Assembly: GCA_003279775.1 (NCBI GenBank)
Contig: QCGW01000004.1
Span: 1 to 64,000, forward strand
Origin: Pelagibacteraceae bacterium AG-390-A23
GTDB lineage: Bacteria > Pseudomonadota > Alphaproteobacteria > Pelagibacterales > Pelagibacteraceae
Direction of reading: 5' to 3'
DNA: 64,000 bases
Shown: piece after piece, positions 1 to 11,137 of the stretch
Layout: every line of letters begins with the position of its first letter
How positions within the stretch are numbered: the stretch's first letter is position 1
The notes under the pieces: generated by a model
The model's database searches: none
What the model was told of the DNA's origin: nothing
Seen by the model: only the letters and a program-made list of their open reading frames with translations
Position numbers and translations under genes: made by a program

Positions 1-782
1 TTTAATATATTTTTAAAAAGAAAATTCAAATACTCAGTTTTTGAAGAATGTTTATGCTTAAAGTATAAAGATGACCAAATAAAATGCCAATTTCTAGACA
101 TCTCTGACTTAAAAATGTTTTCTTCTTTATGTGATCCAAATCCAATATGGTGAACAATAGAATTTTTTACTTTTATTATTGGCAGGTTATTTTTTCTTAA
201 TCTTAAGCACAAATCTAAATCCTCTAAATATGTATAAATATTTTCATCCCAGCCATTAATTTTATTTATTATACTTTTTTTGAAAAACATGGCAGTGGCA
301 TTTACTGCCTCTACACAACAGTCTCCATCAGGAATTATGTTTACTATTTTGGATTTATTTTTAACTTTTATAAGTTTTCCTTTTTTATCTAAACCTAAAT
401 CTAATGAATTGTATGGACTGTATTTATTATCTTCATATATATGTGGCGCAAGTATACCAAAATTTTTATAATCCTTCGAAGCTTCTATTAATTTTTGAAT
501 AGCATCTCTATGAAATGTAACATCTGGTTGTGTGATTAAAATATTTTCGTATTTAGCTTTTTTTAATGCAAAATTAAATGACATTGGTAAACCTAGATCA
601 CCAATTTTATAATGCCTTAAATTGTGATTAGAATTTTTAATTAAATTAATAAGATCTTCATCATTTCCATTATCAACAATTATTATATCAACATTCTTTG
701 GCAGAGTTTCTAAACATTTATTAATTATGTTGCCTGGATAAAATGTAGGAATAATTATTGAAATTTCATCAAATATATTCAT
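1..782 (-). CDS. Glycosyltransferase family 2, 3' end truncated by window edge
   Basis: Not in the ORF track because it runs off the edge. Minus strand from ATG at 782-780 reads [41 protein letters not shown]...GWDENIYTYLEDLDLCLRLRK; GT-A fold motifs; TGATG overlap with the lepA stop. Confidence 0.85.
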   Translation of the reverse strand, partial: MNIFDEISIIIPTFYPGNIINKCLETLPKNVDIIIVDNGNDEDLINLIKNSNHNLRHYKIGDLGLPMSFNFALKKAKYENILITQPDVTFHRDAIQKLIEASKDYKNFGILAPHIYEDNKYSPYNSLDLGLDKKGKLIKVKNKSKIVNIIPDGDCCVEAVNATAMFFKKSIINKINGWDENIYTYLEDLDLCLRLRKNNLPIIKVKNSIVHHIGFGSHKEENIFKSEMSRNWHFIWSSLYFKHKHSSKTEYLNFLFKNIL

Positions 783-2590
783 CATCCATCTTTGTTAATT
801 TTAAGAACTCCTATAAAAGCTTCCTGAGGAATCTCTACCCTTCCAAATTGCTTTGATCTGGCTTTTCCTTTTTTTTGTTTTTCTAAAAGCTTTCTTTTTC
901 TATCAGTTGCTCCACCACCGTGAATTTTAGTTAAAACATCTTTTTTAAACCCTTTAATTGTTTCTCTAGCAATAATTTTACCCCCTATCGCAGCTTGAAC
1001 TGGAATCATAAAATTATGTCGAGGTATTAAATCTTTTAATTTTTCACAAACCTCTCTCCCAGTTTTTTGTGCAAAGTCTTTATGTATCATCATCGCTAAA
1101 GCATCAACTGGTTCTCCATTTACTAGAATGCCAAGTTTTACCAAATCTCCCTCTCTATGTTCAATGATTTCATAGTCAAAACTAGCATAGCCACTAGTCA
1201 TAGATTTTAGTCTATCATTAAAATCAAAAACAACTTCATTCAATGGTAATTCATAATTCACTACGGCTCTATTACCTGAATAGCTTAAATTAGTCTGAAT
1301 TCCCCTTTTATCCTGACACATTTTTATAATTGAGCCTAGATATTGGTCAGGAGTAATGATTGTTGCTTTTATCCATGGCTCCTCTATATATTTTATTAAA
1401 GTTGGATCAGGTAAACTTGATGGATTTTGAAGATCAATTATGTTTCCATTATTAAGGTAAACTTTGTAAACAACACCAGGTGTAGTTGTTAATAAATTAA
1501 CATCAAATTCTCTTTCTAATCTTTCTGTAACTATTTCCAAATGAAGTAATCCTAAAAATCCACATCTAAAACCTAAACCTAAAGCAGATGATGACTCTGG
1601 TTCAAATGAAAAACTTGCATCATTTAATTGTAATTTTGCTAAACCATCTTTGAGTTTTTGAAACTCAGAACTATCTACTGGAAATAGCCCACAGAATACT
1701 ACTGGCTTACTTGGCTTAAAACCTGGCAAAGCATCTTTTAAAGGTTTTGAAGCATCACAAATCGTATCTCCAACTTTTGTTTCAGACAAAACTTTAATTC
1801 CTGTTGTAATAAATCCAATTTCACCTGTTTTAAGTTCATTTATATCTACTGGCTTTGGCGTAAAAACCCCAACTTTTTCTACAATATAATCTTGATTGGT
1901 AGACATCATTTTTATTTTCATATGTTTTGAAAGTTTGCCATCTATCACTCTAACTAAAATTACTACACCTAGATATGTATCATACCAACTATCAACCAAT
2001 AAACATTTTAGATCTGCGGAACTTTCTCCTTTTGGAGCTGGTAATGTTGCAATAATTTGCTCTAAAATATTTTCTATACCTTCTCCAGTTTTACCTGAAC
2101 ACGGAATTGCATTTTCAGTATCAATTCCTATTACATCCTCGATTTGTTTTTTTGTTCTATCTAAATCGGATGCAGGCAAGTCAACCTTATTTAAGACAGG
2201 TACTATTTCATGATTAGTATCAAGCGCTTGATAAACGTTTGCTAAAGTTTGAGCTTCTACACCTTGAGTACTATCTACAATTAAAATTGAACCTTCACAT
2301 GCATATAATGATCTACTAACTTCATAACTGAAATCAACATGGCCTGGAGTATCAATAATATTTAAAATATAATCTTTTCCATTTTTAGCTTTATAATTTA
2401 ATTTTACAGTTTGAGCTTTAATTGTGATTCCTCTTTCACGTTCAATATCCATAGAATCCAAAACTTGAGCTTTCATTTCTCTTTCGGTTAATCCACCGCA
2501 ACTATGAATAATTCTATCGGCTATAGTAGATTTGCCATGATCAATATGTGCAATTATTGCAAAGTTTCTTATATTATCAATTGAACTCAT
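782..2590 (-). CDS. lepA: Elongation factor 4 (LepA)
   Basis: 602 aa; [53 protein letters not shown]-terminus. Confidence 0.98.
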   Translation of the reverse strand: MSSIDNIRNFAIIAHIDHGKSTIADRIIHSCGGLTEREMKAQVLDSMDIERERGITIKAQTVKLNYKAKNGKDYILNIIDTPGHVDFSYEVSRSLYACEGSILIVDSTQGVEAQTLANVYQALDTNHEIVPVLNKVDLPASDLDRTKKQIEDVIGIDTENAIPCSGKTGEGIENILEQIIATLPAPKGESSADLKCLLVDSWYDTYLGVVILVRVIDGKLSKHMKIKMMSTNQDYIVEKVGVFTPKPVDINELKTGEIGFITTGIKVLSETKVGDTICDASKPLKDALPGFKPSKPVVFCGLFPVDSSEFQKLKDGLAKLQLNDASFSFEPESSSALGLGFRCGFLGLLHLEIVTERLEREFDVNLLTTTPGVVYKVYLNNGNIIDLQNPSSLPDPTLIKYIEEPWIKATIITPDQYLGSIIKMCQDKRGIQTNLSYSGNRAVVNYELPLNEVVFDFNDRLKSMTSGYASFDYEIIEHREGDLVKLGILVNGEPVDALAMMIHKDFAQKTGREVCEKLKDLIPRHNFMIPVQAAIGGKIIARETIKGFKKDVLTKIHGGGATDRKRKLLEKQKKGKARSKQFGRVEIPQEAFIGVLKINKDG

Positions 2591-2598
2591 TAATTATT

Positions 2599-5007
2599 TT
2601 AGGAACGAATTTTAGCACCAGTTTTATTTTCAACTGTTTCTATTATCAAATTATTAGTTTGTTCTAAATCATTATCCGTTAATGTTTTTTCCAATGATTG
2701 AATAGTGACGCTTATAGCAACTGATTTTTGATTTTCAGGAATATTGTCTCCTTCGTAAACGTCAAATACTTTAATGTTTGAAATTAAATTTTTATCAATA
2801 TTTGATATGACGCTTACTATATCTTGCACACTTATTTTTTTATCAACAATAAATGCAAAATCTCTTTCAGATTTTTGAAAGTCGGATACTGAATATTTTG
2901 TTTTTTGATCTTTTAAAGTTTTTTTTGGCAGTTTTAAATTATCTAGAAATATTTCAAATCCTACTAAAGACTCTGTTTTAATATCTAGCGTTTTAATGAT
3001 GTTTGGATGAATTTCACCAAAATAAGCTGCTACCTTATCTTTTCCTTTATTTAAAAATATTCTTCCTGATTTTCCTGGATGATAATAATTGGGACTTTCA
3101 TTATCTATGTAAAATTTTTCAGCGTTATAGCCAGCTTCTACTAAAGTTTGTATAACATCTCTTTTAATATCAAAAACATCTACATTTCTCTCTTTTTCAA
3201 TCCATGAAAGTCTAGATTTTTTTCCAGCTGACAGGCCGCAAACAACTGTGTTCTGTTCTCCAGGTTGTGGGCCATAAAATATTGGTCCTATTTCAAATAT
3301 TGATAAATCTTTAATTCCTCTATCTAAGTTTTTGCTCATATACATTGCTAAATTTGAAAAAATAGAATTTCTTAATACTCCTAATTCAGAGCTAATTGGA
3401 TTTATAATTTTTATTTCTTTATTGGCTTCTTTGAAGTGATCATTATATTTAGAATCTGTAAAAGACCAGGTAATTGCTTCCAAATATCCTTTGGATGCTA
3501 CTGCCCTTTGAAGAAAATGAAATAACTTTTGAGTTAGATTTAAAGTATTTTTTGATCTTTCTTTTATAGGATTTTCTATTTTTATTTTTTCATAGCCACT
3601 AATTCTTACAAGTTCCTCAACTATATCAATTTCTTGAACAATATCTGGTCTCCAAGATGGAACTGATAATTTAAAGAATTTTTTTTATTTTTTTAATTTA
3701 AAACCAAGTTTTTCTAAAATGATTATCATTTCTTTGGTTGAAATTCTAAAACCAGTAATTTTTTCAAATGTTTTTGGTTCAAATTTTATTACTTTGTTTT
3801 TGTAAGACTCAATTTTTTGAATATCTATTTTACTAATTTCACCACCACAAATTTCCTTAATTAAAAAAGCTGCTTTATTTAATCCATCTTCTATAGATAA
3901 CTGATCAATACCTCTTTCAAATCTAAATTTAGCATCTGTATCGATATTCAACTTTTTAGCAGTTTTTCTAATTGACCTTGGGTCAAAATAAGCCGACTCT
4001 AATAAAACATTTTTTGTATCTAGCTCTGTACCAGATCTTGTTCCTCCAATAATTCCACCTAGGCCTAAGACACCTTTGTTATCACTTATCACACACATTC
4101 CATCATCTAGTTTATAATTTTTATTATCCAGAGCGGTAAATTTTTCTCCTGATTTTGAATTTCTAACAATTATTCCCTTATCAATTTTGTCAGCATCATA
4201 TGCGTGCAAAGGACGATTAATATCAATCATGACATAATTTGTAATATCTACAATTGCAGATATTGGTTTTTGGCCTATAGAAATTAATTTATCTTTCAAC
4301 CATTGAGGGCTTTCTGTGTTTTTGACGTTAGTTATCAAGCAACTACCAAAAGATAAACAGCCTTGATTTTTTTCCTTTGTTATCTTTACTTTTAAGGTAT
4401 GTTTTTTATTAGATTTAATTTTTTTATCTTTTTCTGTTTTTAATTTTCCAAAACCTGCAGCTGATAAATCTCTTGCTATCCCTAGAACTCCAAGACAGTC
4501 TGGTCTATTTGGTGTAATTGATAAATCGATAAGATTAGAGCTTGATTTAGAAAAATAACTTTTACCAATACTTTTTGCATATTTAGATGGCGACAGCTCC
4601 GTAATTCCATCACTTTCATCTGATAAATTCAATTCAGATTCAGAACAGAGCATTCCACATGATGTAACGTCTCTAATTTTAGCAACAACAAGTTTAGTTT
4701 TGTTTTTTGGGATTATCGCGCCTGGTGGGGCATATACAGTAAGAAGACCCTCTCTTGCATTTGGAGCACCACAAACAACTTTTTTGATTTCTTTATTACC
4801 AACATCAACATCACAAACTTTAAGTCTGTCTGCATTAGGATGTTTTTCTGTTTTTACAATTTTTGCAACCTTAAATAAATCTAATCCCTCAAATAAGTTT
4901 TCTATACTTTCAACCTCAAGACCTATGTCTGTTAGTTTCTCAAGAAGTTTATCTTCTTTAGCACTTGTTTTTAAATGATCTTTTAACCAATCATATGTAA
5001 TTTTCAT
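2599..5007 (-). pseudogene. pheT: Phenylalanyl-tRNA synthetase beta subunit, interrupted by a single in-frame TAA at 3687-3685 (ORFs 3685..5007 and 2599..3483 are in the same frame)
   Basis: N-terminal part has tRNA-binding and B3/B5 domains; after the TAA the same frame reads [35 protein letters not shown]...[12 protein letters not shown] to the C-terminus; 802 codons in total, typical for PheT. Confidence 0.9.
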
Positions 5008-6071
5008 CTGCTTAAACCTCTGTAATTTGAAGGGACATCAAGCGGATCAAAACCAAAATGATTTAGCCATCTGTAGTCACAATCAAAAAACGCTCTTAAA
5101 TCATTAATTCCATATTTAAGCATTGCTAATCGGTCTATACCTATGCCAAAAGCATATCCTTGATATTTAGAAGGATCTACTTTTACATTTCTTAAGACAT
5201 TAGGATGCACCATGCCACAGCCTAAAATTTCAAGCCACTTATCTCCTTCCCCAATAATTATTTTGCCATCTTTTATTTCATAACCAATATCTACTTCAGC
5301 AGATGGTTCTGTGAATGGAAAATGACTAGGTCTAAATCTCATTTTAATTTTTTCAACTTCAAAAAATTCTTTAATGAAATAATTCAAGCATCCTTTCAAA
5401 TGCCCCATATTAATATTTGTATCAATATGCAAACCTTCTACTTGATGAAACATTGGTGCGTGCGTTTGATCACTATCAGATCTATAAGTTCTTCCAGGAG
5501 CAATGATCTTAAATGGAGGTTTGTCTTTTAGCATAGTCCTGATTTGAACTGGTGAAGTATGAGTTCGTAACAAAACCTCTTTGTTTTCATCTAAGTAAAA
5601 TGTATCATGCATATCTCTCGCTGGATGATTGTCTGGTGTGTTTAGAGCTGTAAAGTTGTTGTATTCATTTTCAACATCAGGGCCTTCCTCAACACTAAAT
5701 CCTATTTCAGAGAAAATAGATGAAATTTCATCAATAGTTTGTGATACTGGATGAACTTTTCCTGTAACGAATGGTCTTTCAGGCAAAGTTATATCAACTT
5801 TTTCATTTTCTAGTTTTTCGTTTATTTTTTTTCCTTCTATCTCACTAATTTTAGAAGTTATCAAATTCTGAAGTTCATCTTTAACTTGATTTAAATCTGA
5901 TGCAAATTTTTTTCTATCAGTATCTGGTATTGATCCTATTTTTTTAAATTTTGATGAAATTAAACCATTTTTACCAAAGAGCTCAGTTTTGATTTCATTT
6001 ATTTGATCAATGCTTATATCATTTTCAAGCTTTGATATAAACTGATCTCTAATATTTTTTATCTCTGACAT
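5004..6071 (-). CDS. pheS: Phenylalanyl-tRNA synthetase alpha subunit
   Basis: 355 aa; [44 protein letters not shown]. Confidence 0.98.
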   Translation of the reverse strand: MSEIKNIRDQFISKLENDISIDQINEIKTELFGKNGLISSKFKKIGSIPDTDRKKFASDLNQVKDELQNLITSKISEIEGKKINEKLENEKVDITLPERPFVTGKVHPVSQTIDEISSIFSEIGFSVEEGPDVENEYNNFTALNTPDNHPARDMHDTFYLDENKEVLLRTHTSPVQIRTMLKDKPPFKIIAPGRTYRSDSDQTHAPMFHQVEGLHIDTNINMGHLKGCLNYFIKEFFEVEKIKMRFRPSHFPFTEPSAEVDIGYEIKDGKIIIGEGDKWLEILGCGMVHPNVLRNVKVDPSKYQGYAFGIGIDRLAMLKYGINDLRAFFDCDYRWLNHFGFDPLDVPSNYRGLSR

Positions 6072-6114
6072 ATTAGTAGATTATTTCCTTAAGAAATAAA
6101 AACAATAGCGAAGA

Positions 6115-6471
6115 TTAATTTAAAGCTGATTGAGCTTTTTGTACAATTGTTTTGAATGCTTCTGGGCTATCGTAAGCAATTTCAGCAAGAATTTTTCTAT
6201 CTATTGCAATACCACATTTATTTAATCCATTGATAAATTTTGAATAAGTTAAGCCTTCAGCTCTAACTCCAGCATTGATTCTCTGTATCCACAATGATTT
6301 AAAATCTCTTTTTTTATTTCTTCTGTCTCTGTAAGCGTATTGCATGGATTTTTCCATAGCTTGCTTAGCAACTCTAATAGTATTTTTTCTTCTACCCCAT
6401 TGACCTTTTACAGCTTTTAAAACTTTTTTATGTTTTGCTTTGCTAGTTACACCTCTTTTAACTCTTGCCAT
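6115..6471 (-). CDS. rplT: 50S ribosomal protein L20
   Basis: [55 protein letters not shown]. Confidence 0.98.
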   Translation of the reverse strand: MARVKRGVTSKAKHKKVLKAVKGQWGRRKNTIRVAKQAMEKSMQYAYRDRRNKKRDFKSLWIQRINAGVRAEGLTYSKFINGLNKCGIAIDRKILAEIAYDSPEAFKTIVQKAQSALN

Positions 6472-6473
6472 TA

Positions 6474-6680
6474 TTAACCTCTTAAACTGTAAGGCATGTA
6501 TGACTTAACAATTTTTCCATCTTGTTTAGACAATGTTGTAGTGCCTCTTAATTTTCTTATTTGTGAATTCGTTCTTTTAATCATGCCATGTCTTTTACCT
6601 GCCTGAGCAGAAATAACTTTACCCTTAGCAGATATTTTAAATCTTTTTTTTGCTGAGCTTTTTGTTTTTAGTTTTGGCAT
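6474..6680 (-). CDS. rpmI: 50S ribosomal protein L35
   Basis: [22 protein letters not shown]; position next to rplT and infC. Confidence 0.97.
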   Translation of the reverse strand: MPKLKTKSSAKKRFKISAKGKVISAQAGKRHGMIKRTNSQIRKLRGTTTLSKQDGKIVKSYMPYSLRG

Positions 6681-6733
6681 AATTCTGCGGACTTATACAA
6701 AGAAAGATATAATTTTACAACCTCTATTAAGGC

Positions 6734-7279
6734 TTATAAAGGCTGAATTACCATGATCATTTGCTTGCCATCAAACTTGGGATGCAATTCCACCTTACCG
6801 ATATCCTTCATATCTTCTTTAATTTTGCCCATTAGTTCATTTCCTAGATGGGAATGCTGAAGTTCTCTACCTTTAAATCTAATAGTAAATTTAACCTTAT
6901 CTCCTTTAGCTATAAATTTTTTAGCATTTTTGACTTTAAACTCATAATCATGAGTTTCCGTAACAGGTCTCATTTTAATTTCTTTTAAGGAAACAATTTT
7001 TTGTTTTTTCTTTGCAAGGTTTGCTTTTTTCTGAGCATCATACTTGTATTTACCCATATCCATTATTTTACATACAGGAGGATTTGCATTAGGTGCTATT
7101 TCAATTAAATCTAAACCTTGATTTTTTGCCATAGAAATAGCTTCATTGGTATTCATTACTCCAAGATTTTCTCCATCACTTGCTATAACCTGTACATCAG
7201 GAGAAGAAATTCTATTATTTGATCTTGGACCTCTGTCCTTGGTTCTTCTTTGAAAATAATTTTGTTTGAAGTCTGCCAC
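6734..7279 (-). CDS. infC: Translation initiation factor IF-3 (GTG start)
   Basis: VCKIMDMGKYKYDAQKKA, KEIKMRP, KFTIRFKGRE; start codon is GTG directly after the thrS TAA. Confidence 0.96.
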   Translation of the reverse strand: MADFKQNYFQRRTKDRGPRSNNRISSPDVQVIASDGENLGVMNTNEAISMAKNQGLDLIEIAPNANPPVCKIMDMGKYKYDAQKKANLAKKKQKIVSLKEIKMRPVTETHDYEFKVKNAKKFIAKGDKVKFTIRFKGRELQHSHLGNELMGKIKEDMKDIGKVELHPKFDGKQMIMVIQPL

Positions 7280-9196
7280 TTAGTTTGAAGATGCTTTGTT
7301 TAAAGCAGAGAATGTTTTTAAGAATTGATCTATACCCATATTTTCTTGTTTATTAGAGTCTAATCTTCTAATCGTTACTGAATTGGAGTCAACTTCTTTT
7401 TTACCACAAATTAATAAAAGCGGTATTTTTGCTAAAGAATGATCTCTAATTTTATAATTTAAGTTATGATTTTTTAAATCTACTGCTGAACTTATACCTG
7501 AATTTTTAATTTTATTTGATACCTCAACTGCATAATCATTAAATTCTTCTGAAATAGGTATTACCATAGTCTGTAAAGGAGATATCCAAAATGGAAACTT
7601 GCCTGCATAGTTTTCAATTAAAATTCCAATAAATCTCTCTAAAGAACCGAATAATGCTCTGTGCAACATAACAGGAACTTTTTTAGTTCCATCTTTGTCA
7701 ATATAAGAAGCATCTAATCTTCCAGGTAAATTTAAATCTACTTGTAAAGTTCCACATTGCCAATCTCTGCCAATAGCATCTCGTAAAACAAATTCAATTT
7801 TAGGACCATAAAATGCCCCCTCACCTTTATTAATAGTATATTCTAGTTTAGAAGCTTTAACAGCTTCAAGCAAAGAGGCTTCTGCTTTATCCCATACTAA
7901 ATCGTCACCAACTCTTACTTCTGGCCTATCTGCATATTTTAGAATTACATTTTCAAAACCAAGGTCCTTATAAATATCTAGTATTAAATTTGTAACAATT
8001 AAACATTCGCTAGTAATTTGATCTTCTGTACAAAAAATATGGGCGTCATCTTGAGTAAAGGCTCTTACTCTTAATAACCCATGTAAAGCGCCTGATGGCT
8101 CATAACGATGAACTTTCCCAAATTCAGCAAAACGTAAAGGAAGATCTCTGTAACTCTTTAGGCCTTGATTAAATACCTGGATATGACCAGGGCAATTCAT
8201 CGGTTTAATTGCAAAAACTTTCTCATCTGGTGTTTCAGAAGTGTACATGTTTTCTCCATATTTTTCCCAATGCCCAGATTTTTCCCATAGTTGTCTATCT
8301 AGTACCTCTGGAGTATTTACCTCTTTATAACCAGCAGCATCTTGTCTGCTTCTCATGTAGTTAATGAGCTTTTGAAATAAACCCCATCCTCTTTCATGCC
8401 AAAATACTGAGCCAGGACTTTCTTCTCTAAAATGAAATAAATCCATTTCTCTCCCTAATTTTCTATGATCTCTTTTTTCCGCTTCCTCTATTCTCTTTAA
8501 ATATTCATCTAAATCTCTTTGAGTTGCCCAACTCGTACCATATATTCTTTGCAACATTTCATTATTGGAGTCTCCTCTCCAATATGCTCCTGATACTTTT
8601 GTAAGTTTAAAATATTTTCCTATTTTACCTGTAGAGGATAGATGTGGACCTCTACATAAATCATGCCATTCTCCATGAAAATAAATTGATACATCTTCTT
8701 TTTCAGGAATCGCCTCGATTAACTCAGCTTTATAAATTTCTCCTTTTTTTTTAAAATGCCTAATTGCTTTGTTTCTATCCCAAACTTCTCTTTTTGTTGT
8801 TTCATTCCTATCAACGATCTCTTTCATTTTATTTTCAATTTTAACCAGATCATCCTCCGTAAACGGTTCTTTTCTAGCAAAGTCGTAATAAAATCCATTT
8901 TCAATCACGGGTCCAATTGTAACTTGTGTGCCAGGAAACAATTCTTGAACAGCCATAGCTAAAATATGAGCTGTATCATGCCTTATAGTTTCCAAGCCCT
9001 CAGGATTTTTTGAAGTAAAAATTTTTACAGAACAATCATTTTCAATTTGAAAATCAAGATCTTTAAGCTCTCCATCAACACTTATGACCATGGCTTGTTT
9101 GGCTAATGATTTACTAATTTTTTCAGCTACTTCTAGTCCAGTAACTTTATTTGGAAAATTAATATTGTTTCCGTCAGGTAATGTTATTATCGGCAT
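7280..9196 (-). CDS. thrS: Threonyl-tRNA synthetase
   Basis: 638 aa; TGS domain, HDTAHILAMAVQELFPG, FAIKPMNCPGHIQVF, MLHRALFGSLERFIGILIENYAGKFPFW. Confidence 0.98.
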   Translation of the reverse strand: MPIITLPDGNNINFPNKVTGLEVAEKISKSLAKQAMVISVDGELKDLDFQIENDCSVKIFTSKNPEGLETIRHDTAHILAMAVQELFPGTQVTIGPVIENGFYYDFARKEPFTEDDLVKIENKMKEIVDRNETTKREVWDRNKAIRHFKKKGEIYKAELIEAIPEKEDVSIYFHGEWHDLCRGPHLSSTGKIGKYFKLTKVSGAYWRGDSNNEMLQRIYGTSWATQRDLDEYLKRIEEAEKRDHRKLGREMDLFHFREESPGSVFWHERGWGLFQKLINYMRSRQDAAGYKEVNTPEVLDRQLWEKSGHWEKYGENMYTSETPDEKVFAIKPMNCPGHIQVFNQGLKSYRDLPLRFAEFGKVHRYEPSGALHGLLRVRAFTQDDAHIFCTEDQITSECLIVTNLILDIYKDLGFENVILKYADRPEVRVGDDLVWDKAEASLLEAVKASKLEYTINKGEGAFYGPKIEFVLRDAIGRDWQCGTLQVDLNLPGRLDASYIDKDGTKKVPVMLHRALFGSLERFIGILIENYAGKFPFWISPLQTMVIPISEEFNDYAVEVSNKIKNSGISSAVDLKNHNLNYKIRDHSLAKIPLLLICGKKEVDSNSVTIRRLDSNKQENMGIDQFLKTFSALNKASSN

Positions 9197-10351
9197 TTAA
9201 TTTAATAATCTCTTATACTCTGAATAAGTAGAAAAGCACATTTTTTCAACATTAAATTTTTGAACTATGTTTTTTCTTCCCTCATTACCAATTGATTTTA
9301 ATAGAGTTTCATCCATGTTAAGAGTTCTTAATATTTTATTACTTAATGATTTAGCATTTCCTGCTTCATATAAAAAACCAGTTTTTTCATCAATTATTGT
9401 TTCATTAGAGCCTCCAATGTTACTTGCTATAATTGGTTTTTTCATCGATTGTGCTTCAACAGCAACTCTACCAAAGGCCTCTGGTTCTGTTGAGGCTGAA
9501 ACAATAATATCAGAAACTTTATAAGCTAAGGCCATATCGTTACAATGATCTATAAATCTTATTTGTTTAGACAATCTGTATTGCTCCGAAAGTCTAATTA
9601 ATTTTTTCTTATATAAATCTCTACCTTGATCACTACCTAGAATGACAGCATAAAAAGCTTCATAACCCAGTTCTATATTCACTAAATTAATTGCCTCTAT
9701 AAAAAATTCCTGTCCTTTCCAGGAAGTTAATCTGCCAGGTAAAAGTATAATTTTTTTATCTTTTTCAATATCCCATTTTTTTAATAATTTTTTTTCATCA
9801 ATTTCAATTTTGGTTGTTGGGTCAAAGTAGTCAACGTTTATTCCTCTAAAAATAACCATTAATTTTTTTTTCTCATTTAAATATTTTGAATAATTTTTTT
9901 TAATATGAGAAAAAATAAAATTTGATCCTGCAATTATTAAATCTGCTCTAGTCATTACTGAATTATAAATTTTTTTTATATTACTCTTAAAATTGTATGT
10001 TCCATGAAATGTAGTTACAAATTTTCGTCCTGTGATTTTTGTTGCTAACAAACATGACCAAGCAGGTGCTCTACTTCTCGCGTGAACCAGAGAAATATTA
10101 TAAACTAAAATTATTCCAGTTAAGATAAAAGCATTAATTAAAATTAGTAAAGGATTCTTACTTTGTACCGGAAGTCTAAATATCTTAACTTTTTTTCTAT
10201 CTACAAATTTAAGTAATTCACCACCACTTGTTACAATAAAAGATTTACAATTATTTTCTGGTAAATAATGAGCTATATCATAACAGCCTGTTTCAGCTCC
10301 TCCATAACCTAACTTTGGTATTACTTGTAAAACTTTTAAATCAGATGACAT
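9197..10351 (-). CDS. Glycosyltransferase family 4 (GT-B)
   Basis: LQVIPKLGYGGAETGCYDIAHYL; LLPGRLTSWKGQEFFIEA; STEPEAFGRVAVEAQSMKKPIIASNIGGSNE. Confidence 0.9.
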   Translation of the reverse strand: MSSDLKVLQVIPKLGYGGAETGCYDIAHYLPENNCKSFIVTSGGELLKFVDRKKVKIFRLPVQSKNPLLILINAFILTGIILVYNISLVHARSRAPAWSCLLATKITGRKFVTTFHGTYNFKSNIKKIYNSVMTRADLIIAGSNFIFSHIKKNYSKYLNEKKKLMVIFRGINVDYFDPTTKIEIDEKKLLKKWDIEKDKKIILLPGRLTSWKGQEFFIEAINLVNIELGYEAFYAVILGSDQGRDLYKKKLIRLSEQYRLSKQIRFIDHCNDMALAYKVSDIIVSASTEPEAFGRVAVEAQSMKKPIIASNIGGSNETIIDEKTGFLYEAGNAKSLSNKILRTLNMDETLLKSIGNEGRKNIVQKFNVEKMCFSTYSEYKRLLN

Positions 10352-10393
10352 TTGATATGATTATATATTAATAGACAAAACTTATAAACGATT

Positions 10394-11137
10394 ATGGCAA
10401 ATTTCAGATTTCATCAAATATCAAATACAAAGAAAATTAGACATATTTCTAAAATTTTTAAAAATAGTTCTTTTATAGTTTTTTTGCATGGCTTTATGTC
10501 AGATCTTGAAGGAAAAAAACCAAATGCATTTTTGAAATTTGCTAAAAAAAATAAAGTAAGTTTTTTAGCACTAGAATACTCTGGTCATGGAAAATCTTCT
10601 GGAAAATTTGTAAATGGAAATATTTCAAAATGGAGTAAAGAGACGTCCATTTTAATTAGAAAATACGTTAAAAAAAAAGAATTTGTGCTAATTGGTTCGA
10701 GTATGGGTGCATGGATTTCGCTTAATCAATTCAAAATTTTCAAAAAACAGATTAAAGGGTTTTTGGGAATAGGGGCTGCTCCTGAATTTTTAGAAAACTT
10801 AATGTGGAAAAAATTTACTAAAAAAATGAAAAAGGAAACAATACGCAAGGGTATTTATCAATTAAAACATGGCAATTATGAATATCCAATTACACTACAA
10901 TTAATAAAAGATGGAAGGAAAAACAAAGTCTTAAATAAGAAAATAAATTCAAATATTAAAGTAACAATGGTACATGGTGAAAAAGATGAGGCAGTTCCTG
11001 TCTCATATTCAAAAAAAGTTTTAAGATTATTTCCAAAAGCTAAGAAAAAATTAAATATTATAAAAAAAGGTGATCACAGTTTATCAAATAAAAAATGGTT
11101 AAATATAATTTTAAAAGAACTTAAATTATTAATTTAG
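10394..11137 (+). CDS. Alpha/beta hydrolase
   Basis: FLHGFMSD, GSSMGAW nucleophile elbow, VHGEKDEAVP, GDHSLS. Confidence 0.85.
   Translation: MANFRFHQISNTKKIRHISKIFKNSSFIVFLHGFMSDLEGKKPNAFLKFAKKNKVSFLALEYSGHGKSSGKFVNGNISKWSKETSILIRKYVKKKEFVLIGSSMGAWISLNQFKIFKKQIKGFLGIGAAPEFLENLMWKKFTKKMKKETIRKGIYQLKHGNYEYPITLQLIKDGRKNKVLNKKINSNIKVTMVHGEKDEAVPVSYSKKVLRLFPKAKKKLNIIKKGDHSLSNKKWLNIILKELKLLI

Noticed and set aside
1896-2213. 105-aa ORF antisense to lepA, and similar + strand ORFs antisense to pheT, thrS, gltB, aceF, TRAP permease and pnp
   Set aside because: Shadow ORFs opposite strongly conserved genes; no independent support
3484-3684. Frameshift in pheT
   Set aside because: Both ORFs are in the same frame (5007 and 3483 are both divisible by 3) and the intervening 201 nt are open, so it is a single nonsense codon
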